In this document: piece after piece, positions 47,488-57,976 of the stretch | How positions within the stretch are numbered: position 1 is the stretch's first letter | How the letters are laid out: the number at the start of each line of letters is the position of its first letter | Assembly (NCBI GenBank): GCA_035048485.1 | Contig: CM068587.1 | Coordinates: 36,126,316-36,190,315, forward strand | Direction: 5' to 3' | Length of the DNA stretch: 64,000 bases | Source: Pteria penguin | Taxonomy: Eukaryota; Mollusca; Bivalvia; Pterioida; Pteriidae | The notes under the pieces: generated by a model | Database searches by the model: none | Told to the model about the DNA's origin: nothing | The model's input: the letters and a program-made list of their open reading frames with translations, nothing else | Program-made: the position numbers and the translations under genes

Positions 47488-48061
47488 TTGGCGGTTTCAG
47501 ACCACAAAGATAATTATATTAATATAGCAGTCAATTTCATAGGGGTTATTTCCCCTTTTTATTCTTACATGTTTTGATAAGTCATTGCTTTATGTTACTA
47601 TCTATTACATAAATTTATGTAATGTTTAATAATTAGAGAATCATAACAGTAGATTTTTATTTGCTGTACTTAGTTAATAAACAGTCACTTCAGTGGCAAA
47701 GCACAACAACTTACGTAGTCAGTAGTTTTCAATTGGATAAAAAACACCTATGAATCCTAAGTTTCATGTGTGCAGGAATTGAAGGAAAGACAGTTTTGTG
47801 GTAATTGATTCAAACCTTTATGGTGTGTGCGAAGATCACTGGTATAGATATTTGGCACTAGAGATTCGAACCCGGACTATTTAGAACAAGAGCAATTAAA
47901 AAGAATACATAGGGAGTCATAGATTCGAACCTAGTACGTTGTACAGATGAAAGCTATTGAACGGACAACAAGGTATTTGGTGGTATAGCAATCGAACCCA
48001 CTGCTTACCGATATGTGGAACTATATAGACCACCATGATGGGTATATATCTATATATAAAT
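47488..48061 (+). repeat. Split direct repeat B1
   Basis: 574 bp, from TTGGCGGTTTCAGACCACA to GGTATATATCTATATATAAAT. Nearly identical to B2 at 48477-49051. It contains three TTCGAACC-type words at 47861, 47921 and 47988. Confidence 0.93.
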
Positions 48062-48341
48062 AATCTTTAAGTAGAATAACTTAAAGAGTTTTATATTTAG
48101 AGATATGCGTATTTCCTTTGCTTATTTTATTTGTTGAATTAGAGTTGTCTCTCTTGCGCGATGACCAGGAGGGTGGCATGGTCGGACTATATTAGGAGGA
48201 CGCGATGAAACTGGTTGCAACATCCAATCAAACACTTTCCCAGCTTAGTACATAGGGCCAAGCCCGCGCTTTCGGCACTTTCGCTTGGGTCGTCTAAAGA
48301 TTCGGTAGTGCTTTATTTGACCGGAAAAATTTAAGTTTTAA
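48058..48341 (+). repeat. Split direct repeat A2
   Basis: Second copy of A1, overlapping the end of B1 by AAAT. The B1-A2 junction mimics the joined right and left ends of the element. Confidence 0.93.
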
Positions 48342-48476
48342 CCGCCACCTCCCCATCCTCCACAATTATTTTATATAGGGTATGGTTATTATATTTTTCG
48401 TCCTCAAGAGGTTGAATTAAGGTGCATGCATTAATCAATTTTGTGATGTTATATTCTTTGTACTCTTATTGATTTT

Positions 48477-49051
48477 TTGGCGGTTTCAGACCACACAGAT
48501 TATTATATTAATATAGCAGTCAATTTCATAGGGGTTATTTCCCCCTTTTATTCTTATATGTTTTGATAAGTCATTGCTTTATGTTACTATCTATTACATA
48601 AATTTATGTAATGTTTAATAATTAGAGAATCATAACAGTAGATTTTTATCTGCTGTACTTAGTTAATAAACAGTCACTTCAGTGGCAATGCACAACAACT
48701 TACGTAGTCAGTAGTTTTCAATTGGATAAAAAAACACCTACGAATCCTAAGTTTCATGTGTGCAGGAATTGAAGGAAAGACAGTTTTGTGGTAATTGATT
48801 CAAACCTTTAAGGTGTGTGCGAAGATCACTGGTATAGATATTTGGCACTAGAGATTCGAACCCGGACTATTTAGAACAAGAGCAATTAAAAAGAATACAT
48901 AGGGAGTCATAGATTCGAACCTAGTACGTTGTACAGATGAAAGCTATTGAACGGACAACAAGGTATTTGGTGGTATAGCAATCGAACCCACTGCTTACCG
49001 ATATGTGGAACTATATAGACCACCATGATGGGTATATATCTATATATAAAT
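48477..49051 (+). repeat. Split direct repeat B2 (right end of nested element)
   Basis: Copy of B1 ending in CTATATATAAAT; after it the Gypsy sequence resumes with TGTATTAAATCGG. A 135-bp spacer (48342-48476) separates it from A2. Confidence 0.93.
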
Positions 49052-49191
49052 TGTATTAAATCGGTTCCCATCACATGTGGTATTTGCGATTAACAAATAA
49101 AGAAGCTGAAACGAAAACTTCTTGAACCGGTGTATTTAGATCACCCCTTGATGATCTGTAGTGATTTGATGAGTTAGATTGATATGGTTGA

Positions 49192-49447
49192 GGATCGCTA
49201 ACGAATCAAATTTCCCAAATAGATCTAGACATAAGCGAGTTAAGAAGTCTTTTAAATGACGCGAAGTTTTATATGAAAACATTGCTGTTGCAGTTTAGTA
49301 TGCTAGGCTTGGATCATTTAAGTCCTTCAATTATTAGCCCAGACGACTTAAGAAATCTATTAATAGAAATTCAGAGTCAGCTTCCTTCGTCGTTAAACTT
49401 GACTCATGACGCTATCTCAAAAAAAAAAAAATTGTGCACTAGATACT
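49192..49447 (+). pseudogene. Env-like remnant, ectodomain part
   Basis: An open stretch of 85 codons containing the residues QFSMLGLDHLSPSIISPDDL and, a little further on, IEIQSQLPSSLNL. This pattern (hydrophobic heptads, then LSP...(S/T)P, then I...LP..L.L) is reminiscent of the F-type fusion proteins used as Env by insect errantiviruses. It is followed by a poly-A run and a stop. I infer a decayed Env region; the match is short. It lies downstream of pol, where env belongs. It is incomplete and broken, described here only as a remnant. Confidence 0.4.
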
Positions 49448-49632
49448 AGAACAATGATTAAAAAAATAATTGTTGTAAAAAACGTGAATTTAGATGTTTA
49501 ATTTCCACTCGCGGGATATATTTCGGATGGTTTTTATACGATAGCTATTGAAATTAAAGCATCGTTTTCTCATGACGTAAGCAAACCTCAAACAATATTT
49601 ATGTTTATACCTTAAGAATTAAATCATATTAA

Positions 49633-49989
49633 AAGTTACCAATTAATAAATTTATTGATACTATTAGAAATTTGAAAAAGGTTAAGATACAGGAGCCTCT
49701 TTCGAAATGGCATTATATGGGGATTTTTGTAATTATAGTTGTAGGATTTATTGTTTTGATAATTATCTATAAGGAATATAAGAAAAATATTTTTGCATGT
49801 AAGATTGCCAGACGATTTTGGAGGGTAAGGTCAGACATACAATCAAATGATGTTAATGATATGCAAGAGATGAGAAATCTTGTTGCTAAGGAACCAACTG
49901 CCATGCCTACTGCGCCAACAATGGACCAAGCCGTTACTGAGAAGATAGACACTGAAGAAAGGGTGTATCCGATTCTTCCGATGGCCTAA
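49633..49989 (+). pseudogene. Env-like remnant, transmembrane and cytoplasmic part
   Basis: Open from 49633 with no clear Met; the visible part has KWHYMGIFVIIVVGFIVLII, a single strong membrane segment, then a basic YKEYKKN stop-transfer and a tail of about 60 residues. A single C-terminal membrane anchor and short tail after pol fits an envelope protein's C-terminus. Sequence between this and the 49.2-49.4 kb part has stops in all useful frames, so the gene is broken. Confidence 0.5.
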
Positions 49990-50396
49990 AGAACTTTGAG
50001 GGTATGGGATGAGACGATGTCCCTTGCCCGCCAACAATGAATTAGGGTATGGGTTGAGACGACGACCCTTGCCCCTATTGGATCAAATTGTATATAGTAA
50101 TATAACGGAAGATTGGTGTGCGACGAACGGAGATATGGGTTGAGATGACGACCCTTGATTTCATTGGACTAGACTGTAAATAGAAATTTAACGGGAGATA
50201 TGCTGAACTTAATTTTCGTGTACATATTCATTATTAGTACATTGTTGCAGTATGGACTTCCAGGAACATTCGTATGCCGAGAGATATTGCCGAGGATAAT
50301 GCTTTCAGGATTCATAACGTTGGACTAATACACAGAAGATGTTACATAATCGATTGTTTTAAGAAAATATTGTGTTCGAATATTTTCTAGTGACAT

Positions 50397-50405
50397 GGGG
50401 AGGAA
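50397..50405 (+). promoter_or_regulatory. Polypurine tract
   Basis: GGGGAGGAA directly before the right LTR, the expected primer site for plus-strand DNA synthesis. Confidence 0.75.
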
Positions 50406-51150
50406 TGTAAGGTAGCGGCGTACCACGCTACTTACGAATTGTTTTTAAGAAACATCACCAATGGATCTACCAAGGAACATTATATCTTGGACGATTTTTC
50501 CTGTGAATGATTCAATAACAGACACTAAAGTTCACGCTTGTTTATCTTAAAGACTTGTAATTATCATAATTGAATTGGTCAGTTAATGGCTAGTATATCT
50601 TGTTTGTTTATCTTAAAGTCTTAGGAATCTGTGAACTAATGGCTTCGTGGGGTACGTGGTAAATTAGTATAATTAAAATATTAATTATTGGACTGGTCAA
50701 TTTTACGGTTAATCTATTTTCCTTGTAGAATCATAATTAGACTGGTCAATTTACGGTTAATCTATTTTCCTTGTGGAAATGGATAGTGTTTTAATATATA
50801 AAGTAGTTGGGGAGTTTAAATAGGTTAGACCTCGGAAATACTTGATGAAGTTTAGACCTCGGAAATACTTGATAGAGTTCAGACCTCGGAAATACTTAAT
50901 AGATTTCAGATCTATTTGATTCAGAAAGAACTTGAAAGAACTATATTGTGAAATATAACATTGTGATCATCGTAACTGCCGGGTCTCCCCCTTTTCCACG
51001 TCACACGAAGCCAACTTGCTATCTTGTACATTGCTGTAGAGATTTTATTAAAAGTATTAACTTTCTTACTGACTTATAATTTTGTCGCATAACACAACGC
51101 ACCTTGAGGAATCAAACTCACACTACCCCAACGCGAAGTACTACCCTACA
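50406..51150 (+). repeat. Right LTR (745 bp)
   Basis: Same length as the left LTR, TG...CA ends, about three substitutions between them. Followed by the CCAT target duplication. Confidence 0.95.
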
Positions 51151-51542
51151 CCATGTAAAAAAAAAAGGTGAACAGGTATCGCATATTGAGAGGTCATGAA
51201 AATATAAACACGTAAGGAATTGTAAAACAAATAATGATATAAAAATATATGCGACATCAACATAATAAAGCGTGCTCTGCCAGTAGAAAGCATTAGGTAT
51301 TAGTCAGTATGAGTTATTTATGGACTAAAGTACATATATTCTTACACAATCAATTATAATTCTAGTAAAATCTATAACACCATATATATTGATATGAATT
51401 AACCACATAAGATTCGCATTTCGACAGATTCTGTTTCTTCGGTGTTGCTCAAGACTTACAGCATGAAAGATATTGCTTTGGCAAATTTATGATTAAATTG
51501 GCCCAATAGGAATTTTAATTCAAACCATTTTTTTTTTTCTCA

Positions 51543-53199
51543 TTTACTGGTGATCTCGATATTGTTAAAAACACTAAATTAAGAGAACTTTTAATTAAAG
51601 GTCCAAAATACAGAGAACCCAGATCATTCACATGGAGCCAAAATTTTGAGAATATTATGAACTGATGCGAGGAATATGCCACACGATGGGCAAAAAGAGA
51701 GGAAGTACAAGTCGACACTCTTTCGGAATGGATAAAATCTATTGCAGTACTGCTGAGATCAAAAATTAAAAAATTACAAGGTTCTGTAAACACCAGATTC
51801 GAATCTATTATTAAAGATCCTGATGTTGTCAGAGAACTTACCTTCCTCCAAGAACATTATATCATTACACCAGCAGATAAAGCATCTAATAATTATACAT
51901 TTACTTGTAAGAAATATTACTTTCACAGCCTAGTGAAAGAATTAGGATTAAATTCAGCTTCAGGAAATCCTACTTATACTCTCACGAACTTTTCGGTTTC
52001 GGAAGTTCTCGAGAATCATAAATCTGTCCTCAATACGTTTGGTATTGACTCAAATAAATTGAATTTAGAACTTCCATATTTGTACTGTATTCCAAAAATG
52101 CACGAAAATCCTTACAAACAACGCTTTATCGCTGGTTCCTCGAAGTGTTCCACAAAATCTGTATCGATGCTACTCACAAAAATATTATCAGAAATTAAAT
52201 CTGGCCTTCATAGATATTGCGAAATAGTATATTCCAGAAGTGGAATTAATCAAATGTGGATCCTTAAAAATTCAAAAGAGTTGTTAGAACATCTAAATCA
52301 AAAAGTTTTACTAAAATTCACTCCATCAAGTCTTTTGACTTTTCGACTCTTTACACAACGATCCCGCATCAGAAATTAAAAGACAGATTAGCAGAAATTA
52401 TTCAAAATGCATTTACTAGTAAAAACGGAAGCCGCAAATTCAAATATATAGTAATAGGCCACGATAAAACTTACTTTGTTAGGGAAAATTCTGATTCCAA
52501 AAATAAATACACTGAAACAGCTGTCATCCAGATGTTGAACTTTCTTATCGATAACATTTTTGTGGTGTTTGGAGGTCAGGTTTTTCAACAAATTGTCGGC
52601 ATTCCAATGGGCACTAACTGTGCTTCACTTCTGGCTGACATATTCCTTTACTCATACGAAGCTGAGTTCATTCAGTCTTTGCTTTCGCAAGGAAAAAACA
52701 ATTAGCTCTTGGCTTCAATTTTACTTACAGATATATAGATGACTTGCTTTCAATTAATAATCATTCATTCGCGGATTACCTTAGCATCATCTATCCAAGT
52801 GAACTGGAGGTCAAAGAAACCACAGAAAACAGTAATTCTGCTTCGTATTTAGATATTATGTTGTCTTTCGACATTGATGGTCAATTGAACACCTCACTCT
52901 ATGACAAACGTAACGATTTCAATTTCGCTATCACAAACTTTCCTTTCATAAGTAGCAACATTCCATCATCGCCCGCATACGGCGTATTCATATCTCAGTT
53001 AATACGTTATTCCAGAGCATGTTCAAATTACAATGACTTTGTTCTGAGGGCTAGGCGACTTTCAGTTAAGCTGCTCAACCAGGGTTATATATGTGTTAGA
53101 CTAGCAACGTCACTGAGGAAGTTCTACGGTCGTTACGAGACTCTTATTACTCCATATGATATCTCGTTATCCAGACTTTTAAATGATATTCTGGACTGA
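51543..53199 (+). pseudogene. Penelope-like reverse transcriptase (no GIY-YIG seen), near-complete but broken
   Basis: From the left: [20 protein letters not shown], then ITPADKASNNYTF, LPYLYCIPKMHENPYKQRF and AGSSKCSTKSVSMLLTKIL, YSRSGINQMWILKNSKELL (frame 51933-52379), then SFDFSTLYTTIPH, IVGIPMGTNCASLLADIF and YRYIDDLLSINN, and in the last frame (52744-53199) SASYLDIMLS, YDKRNDFNFAITNFPFIS and SLRKFYGRYETL. Order and motifs follow Penelope-like RT, which is related to telomerase RT. A TGA near 51662 and frameshifts near 52320 and 52695 break it. No GIY-YIG domain follows; the frame ends and repeat R3 begins. Fragments of the same family are at 17.8 kb (plus) and 59.4 kb (minus). Confidence 0.82.
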
Positions 53200-53525
53200 G
53201 ACCGATTCCGATCACTTTACACAGATTTGACACCTTCTATACTACAAGGTTACCTACTTCGACTTCTCCATATATAAATACATATGGAATTCACACGAGT
53301 TGACTCTTTCTACGGGGTATATGTGACGGGTGTTGCTAGCAAGCAGGAGATGCCTACTCTCCCCGGGCACCTGATCTCACTCCATCAAAGGGGTTCACAT
53401 ATGCTCTTTAAGTAGACATATTTTGTTATTTTCCATTTGTTTTTCATTTTCACTGATTTTGTATGTCCTATGGTTTCATGATTTTTGGACTTGTGGTTTG
53501 GATTTATCCATCATCTTTATATTAC
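53200..53525 (+). repeat. 3' tail of the Penelope-like element (repeat R3, most complete copy)
   Basis: Follows the RT stop and holds ATTCACACGAGTTGACTCTT, GTGACGGGTGTTGCTAGCAA, CCCCGGGCACCTGATCTCAC and GGATTTATCCATCATCTTTA. Partial copies are at 5728-5935 (plus) and 57105-57345 (minus). Confidence 0.8.
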
Positions 53526-55017
53526 TAGTAAAACAGGCATTTGTTTCGAGATAAATTCATCTTTTGGGAATGTATGTAATCTATCATTAAAAAACCTCAA
53601 ATACAAAGATATCATAATGATCATTTTTATCACCGACTGCAAATATTTCTAATATATTTCTAATATGTTGATGTCATATGAGAGGGCAATGTGAATGTAA
53701 AGTCGGTTGTGATTTTATCTTACACTTTCGTAAATTTATTGCATTCTTGTTGATATTGTAAAGGTTCTCTACGGCTCTCCACCTCTTTCAATATGTAATT
53801 CGCAAAACACAACTTTGTATCACAAAAAGAGATAAGTACATAAATTAACAGTGGCATATAACATATATTGGGAAACGCTGGCAGGCATTCTGCAATTTTG
53901 TATTAAGAAAAATCAAACCCTTAATAATCATTTATGAAGAACATAATTTTAAAGTCGATGTAAAGAATATCCTTGTACACATTATAGACCATATCCTGAG
54001 ATATAGGCTTCCTTGTTAACGTTTTATTCTAACTGCAATGTTTCTGTTAATATAACATTGACAACCCACTCAATCTTTTAATAGAATTATAATTGACTGT
54101 GTGAGAATACATGTACTTTTCCATAAATGACCAATACTGCTTAATACTTGAAGTTTTAGGTAAATCTTCATCCTAAGTATGGTTATTCCTTCGTTACCTT
54201 TTCGTTGTTTATACTATCATAGAATGAGATGGTCAGTAGACACCAAAATGTTATTAAGATAAGATTAACGGTTTTTGGGAGTATTACGTTCTTAAATCTT
54301 TCTTTACTAATCAAACATTAAACGTTATTAAATGCCAAAAAGTGCAAAACATGCAAGAAATTGTATACTTACAAAAACAGTATTTGATGTAAATATGCGA
54401 TTTTGCCTTTTTCAAAAATGGAGCAAGTGGTTAGGTTCAAGGTTTTAAAGCCCCAAAATGATGATGACATCATGGTTTTTTAATTCATATCTCCTATCCA
54501 AAATCCTCGACCGATACGGATCGGGCTAATCTTTGCCGGATTCATACTTTTAATCAAAAAAGTTTTTTTTCCCGTTTGAATTGATATTCTGCACTGTACG
54601 ATGAAACCACCAGGCTCCACCTATCATTTTAATTTGATATAGATAAATTAAATAATTTCTGTGCATTTATTATAAAGTTCCATACACATTCTGAGTTTGA
54701 AAATAGTAACCGATTCTCCTGAAAGTAAAATTTGAAGTGATTAGTTATATTTCATAATTTGAATCAGAAGAACTAATTTTTAGAATATTCAATAGATATG
54801 GGATTTATGTACCTTATGAAAAAAGCTAAGGCTGGATTCTCTAACCAAGGATGCTGTGTGTCTTCACTATAACTCTTTATAATAATATTTGTCCTTTTAA
54901 ATTTTACAATTTTGTTATTTGTTATTCGAACAATACATGGCATAATGCAAGTATTCGATGAAGTTAATATCCTAAGTAATATTTTGTGAATATATTTTAA
55001 TGAATTAAGATATCAAT
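53526..55017. other. Intergenic, no gene recognised
   Basis: AT-rich, no supported features. It is 3' flank to minus-strand lectin gene D. Confidence 0.5.
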
Positions 55018-55462
55018 TCAAATGAAATTAATATTAAATAGTATAATCATTCCAAAGTACTTAAACCTTACAGAAGGAGATACCTGTACGTACGGTTTCT
55101 CGAAAATATAAGCATAATGACGCGTGCATTCATCGTCTGTCCACTGGTATGCGTATTCCTCTCTGAGGGATACGCAATGCTGATTATCTATAACGTGTAA
55201 CATAGTAACATATGGCGTGATCAGTAATACATATAGATATATATATGAATGAACTCGTTGTAATTAGAGACGAGATCGAACCAAGAGCGGAGTAAGCATT
55301 TCTCTTTTATACATAAAAATTACTTATCATTTAAACAATTTTATCATATAATTCAAGAAGTTCATTGGATTTCTTATATCATGGGCGAGATCAGAAATTA
55401 GGGAGACGTAAGCGACTCCTGTTTGTATACTCTACCTTTATAATTATTTGGTTCACCAGGAT

Positions 55463-55780
55463 GTGTTTTTCGTCAGCTCCGCCTCTTTTTGTGAGGTTTC
55501 TGTTAACGAGATCTCGCGAGACCGAATGGCTAACACAGAAACCGGCAAATTTGAAACAGGTTGGGAAAAGTGTGTGTAGAGCCTTCAGACGACAGATCGG
55601 GGGTAAGTTAACGTTGCCGATCGTTTGCTTTATGTATATATATGTTAGATATTTGCTACATTTGATGCCGAAATGCGTAGAATCGTGCCGACCATTCCGT
55701 TTATCAAAAATGCAATTTTACGCAACGTAAGGAATTGTGGCCCTATCATTCATCATTCATTTAGGGCCACTACTTGCGGC
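55463..55780. mobile_element. Foreign insert replacing the 5' part of lectin exon 4
   Basis: Homology to exon 4 stops sharply at 55463 and family sequence resumes at exon 3 (55785). The insert holds TCTCGCGAGA at 55512-55521, a palindromic core-promoter motif, followed by a short Met frame (MANTETGKFETGWEK), a GGGGGTAAGT donor-like word near 55600, and a 9-bp perfect hairpin GTGGCCCTA/TAGGGCCAC at 55737-55770. It looks like a promoter plus first exon of another gene, or a mobile element carrying one. Confidence 0.5.
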
Positions 55781-56107
55781 TAACGCTTCTCGTGATGCAT
55801 TTGCGCTTGTACAAAATTCTCCTCTGCACTACTATCAATTGTAATCAAAGAACTTCTATATATTTCGCATACTTTCTACAACCATAAAATCATAAAGGTT
55901 TTAAGAGGTAAATTAATTTTTGAAGGGGAAACAGGGGGAAAATTCTAAAAAGTTCAGATCATATGTTGATAAAAATAGAAATCATCAACAATCCCAAAGA
56001 GGACACGTGATTCTAGATTTAATGAAGAATTAACCGTTTACTCTTTAACTATGAATTGATTAATATAGATATAGAAAATATATACATTTTAATTTTGTGC
56101 ACCAGAT

Positions 56108-56175
56108 GCGCATTTCGACAACTTATGTCTCTTCAGTGATGCTCGTGGCCGAATGGTTGGAATTCTCATATTATA
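56108..56175 (-). repeat. Dispersed repeat R4 with hammerhead-like core, copy 2
   Basis: Reverse complement of the 14.8-kb copy: CTGAAGAGACATAAGTTGTC, then GAAATGCGCAT and CTGGTGCA. It lies in the intron between exons 3 and 2 of gene D. Confidence 0.6.
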
Positions 56176-57104
56176 TAAATATTTGAAGAGCTCTTATATA
56201 TAAAAATATGAAGGAGATTAGGCATTTACATTTTAACGAGTAACCGTGATGGAATAATTTTATTTAGTAAATGAAATAGGATAGGTCAGCAGTTAACAAG
56301 CAACCGTTCAATATTTTCTAAGAAGGTGATTGAAGTTTAAGAAACATGTACGACTCCTTACCACTGCGTCAAACCATGTCTTAGTATCTATACTAAAATG
56401 GTAACATGACCGTTCATACTGTATCCATCCATTTGGACAACCTGTAAAATCATATTTAGTTTTAAATCAATAAATTTCCACAATCATAGTATGGTAGCTA
56501 AAAGCAATTCATTCCTGACCTTTTCTTCTAATTGTCAACCTCTTATTTGACGTTGCGCATGTATTGGTGAGTTGTTTTATTCTTTACTTGCCATTGTAAT
56601 AAATTTACTGTTAGTAATGCATAAATACAAACACATACTTGTGCATCTTCTAGTTTAAATTTTGATTACTAACCGATAAGAGAAGATAACTCAATCTGTG
56701 CGCTTGATATTATCATTCTTCGATTATCTGCATTTCTACTAAACATGTCCAATTACGTATTCTTGTGCAGCTAATTCTTGCTGTTTTAATCTGTTTACAG
56801 TGTAAGGCTGTATGTTTCATTGAATGTTATTCGTATCAAAGTAATAGTGATTTGTTCAAATAAAATAAGATATTCAGAAGATGGTTGCATTCTCTATAAT
56901 GAATATTATCCTAAACGGTATTGAAAGTTTTATAAAGGAAATTCCTAGAATCCTTTTTCTGTATACCTGGAAAAAATTCCAATAATGTGGAAAGGTTTAA
57001 ATTGGAATTCTTAAGTGTAACTTGTGTACACGATATAGAAGATCTGCACAGTCCAATAGAGTATAACATTATTGGTTGTTAAACTACAGAAGTTCAAGAA
57101 ACTA

Positions 57105-57345
57105 ATATAAAGATGATGGATAAATCCAAACCATAAGTCTAAAAATCAAGAAACCAGAGGACATACAAAATCAGTGAAAATGAAAAACAAGTGGAAAATA
57201 ACAAAATATGTCTACTTAAAGAACATATGAGAACCCCTCTGATAGAGTGAGATCAGGTACCCGGGGAGAGTGAGCATCTCCTGCTTGCTAGCAACACCCG
57301 TCACATATACCCAGTAGAAAGAGTCAAATCGTGTAAACTTGACTG
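57105..57345 (-). repeat. Repeat R3, reverse-strand copy in gene D intron 1
   Basis: Reverse complement of the 53.29-53.52 kb tail, from ATGGATAAATCCAAACCATA to GTAGAAAGAGTCAAATCGTG. It stops at the point where the 59.35-kb fragment starts (about 25 bp of overlap), so the two may be parts of a split copy. Confidence 0.75.
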
Positions 57346-57596
57346 CGTACTGTTAAATTATAACTAAATTAAACTAGAAATTAAATTCAACATTAAATGT
57401 AAGAAAAAAACTTTATTAAACATATAATCTAGTAAAAATTATATTTTTACAGGTTATATGTCTTATAATGAACAAATATTTTGCACCTTGATATTGAGAT
57501 ATTGCAGATATACTAATGAAAATGAATACAGCTTAATAAATAAAACTCTTCGCACATTTTGACAATTTAACTTGACTGCTAATAAATTGTAAAATT

Positions 57597-57976
57597 CTAA
57601 AAGAAACAACATAAACACTCTTTACCGCAAATTTTCGGCCTCCTGGCCTTTATCAAGCAATTGTTAGAAAAGTACAGAAGAACTATGTAACAACCATCTT
57701 TACATGTCTAATATAAACAAGCTTCTAAATTCCTATAAACGTTGACGTCATAACGTCATTATTACGCGCGTAAGTATGGCATTAAAATAGACTAAACAAC
57801 AAAATAATACAAGCATAAATATAAAAAAATAAATAAAAACCGCATCGACAGACCAACCGCCAGACCGATCGACCGACAATCTGATCGACCAACCGACCTT
57901 ACAAAACTTTATGGCTTGATAAAGGCCAGGAGGCAGAAAATTTGCGGCAAAGAGTGTTTGTGTTGTTTCTTTTAGT
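57597..57976. repeat. 60-bp inverted repeat with Penelope-tail-like hairpin
   Basis: Arms 57597-57660 and 57913-57976 are reverse complements (TAAAAGAAACAACATAAACA at the left edge). Each arm has GATAAAGGCCAGGAGGC followed by (C/A)GAAAAT. The 250-bp spacer contains GACGTCATAACGTCA and a GACC/GATCGACC-rich stretch. It lies in intron 1 of gene D. Confidence 0.8.

Larger units (their letters stand above)
40959..49051 (+). mobile_element. Nested Ngaro/DIRS-type tyrosine-recombinase retrotransposon
   Basis: An element of about 8.09 kb inserted in the Gypsy element between pol and the Env-like remnants. Termini follow the split-direct-repeat scheme: A1 (40959-41242) at the left, then at the right B1 (47488-48061), A2 (48058-48341), a 135-bp spacer and B2 (48477-49051). 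B1 abuts A2 through a shared AAAT, which also occurs at both outer ends, as expected if a circular intermediate was integrated by tyrosine recombination without target duplication. Coding: SGNH hydrolase, Gag, RT-RNase H and tyrosine recombinase, all open. Repeat copies are nearly identical, so the insertion is young. Confidence 0.9.
35973..51150 (+). mobile_element. Ty3/Gypsy-type LTR retrotransposon carrying a nested Ngaro/DIRS element
   Basis: Complete provirus-like unit of 15.2 kb: two 745-bp LTRs, candidate primer-binding site, gag, pol, Env-like remnants, purine tract, and CCAT target duplication. Removing the nested YR element (about 8.09 kb) leaves about 7.1 kb, a normal size. LTRs differ at about three sites noticed on reading, so insertion was recent. 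Pol lacks the integrase DDE core, so this copy could not have integrated with its own enzyme in its present form. It lies between lectin fragments, in plus orientation. Confidence 0.9.

Noticed and set aside
47861..48000. tRNA genes
   Set aside because: Only T-arm-like words are present; no cloverleaf, D-arm or anticodon arm can be drawn.
35973..51150. Identity with the known bivalve element Steamer
   Set aside because: LTR length (745 bp) and the presence of Env-like and nested parts do not fit what I know of that element.
55365..55730. 121-codon plus-strand frame across the lectin gene D insert
   Set aside because: It starts in the antisense of a lectin exon stub and crosses into the foreign insert; no domain.
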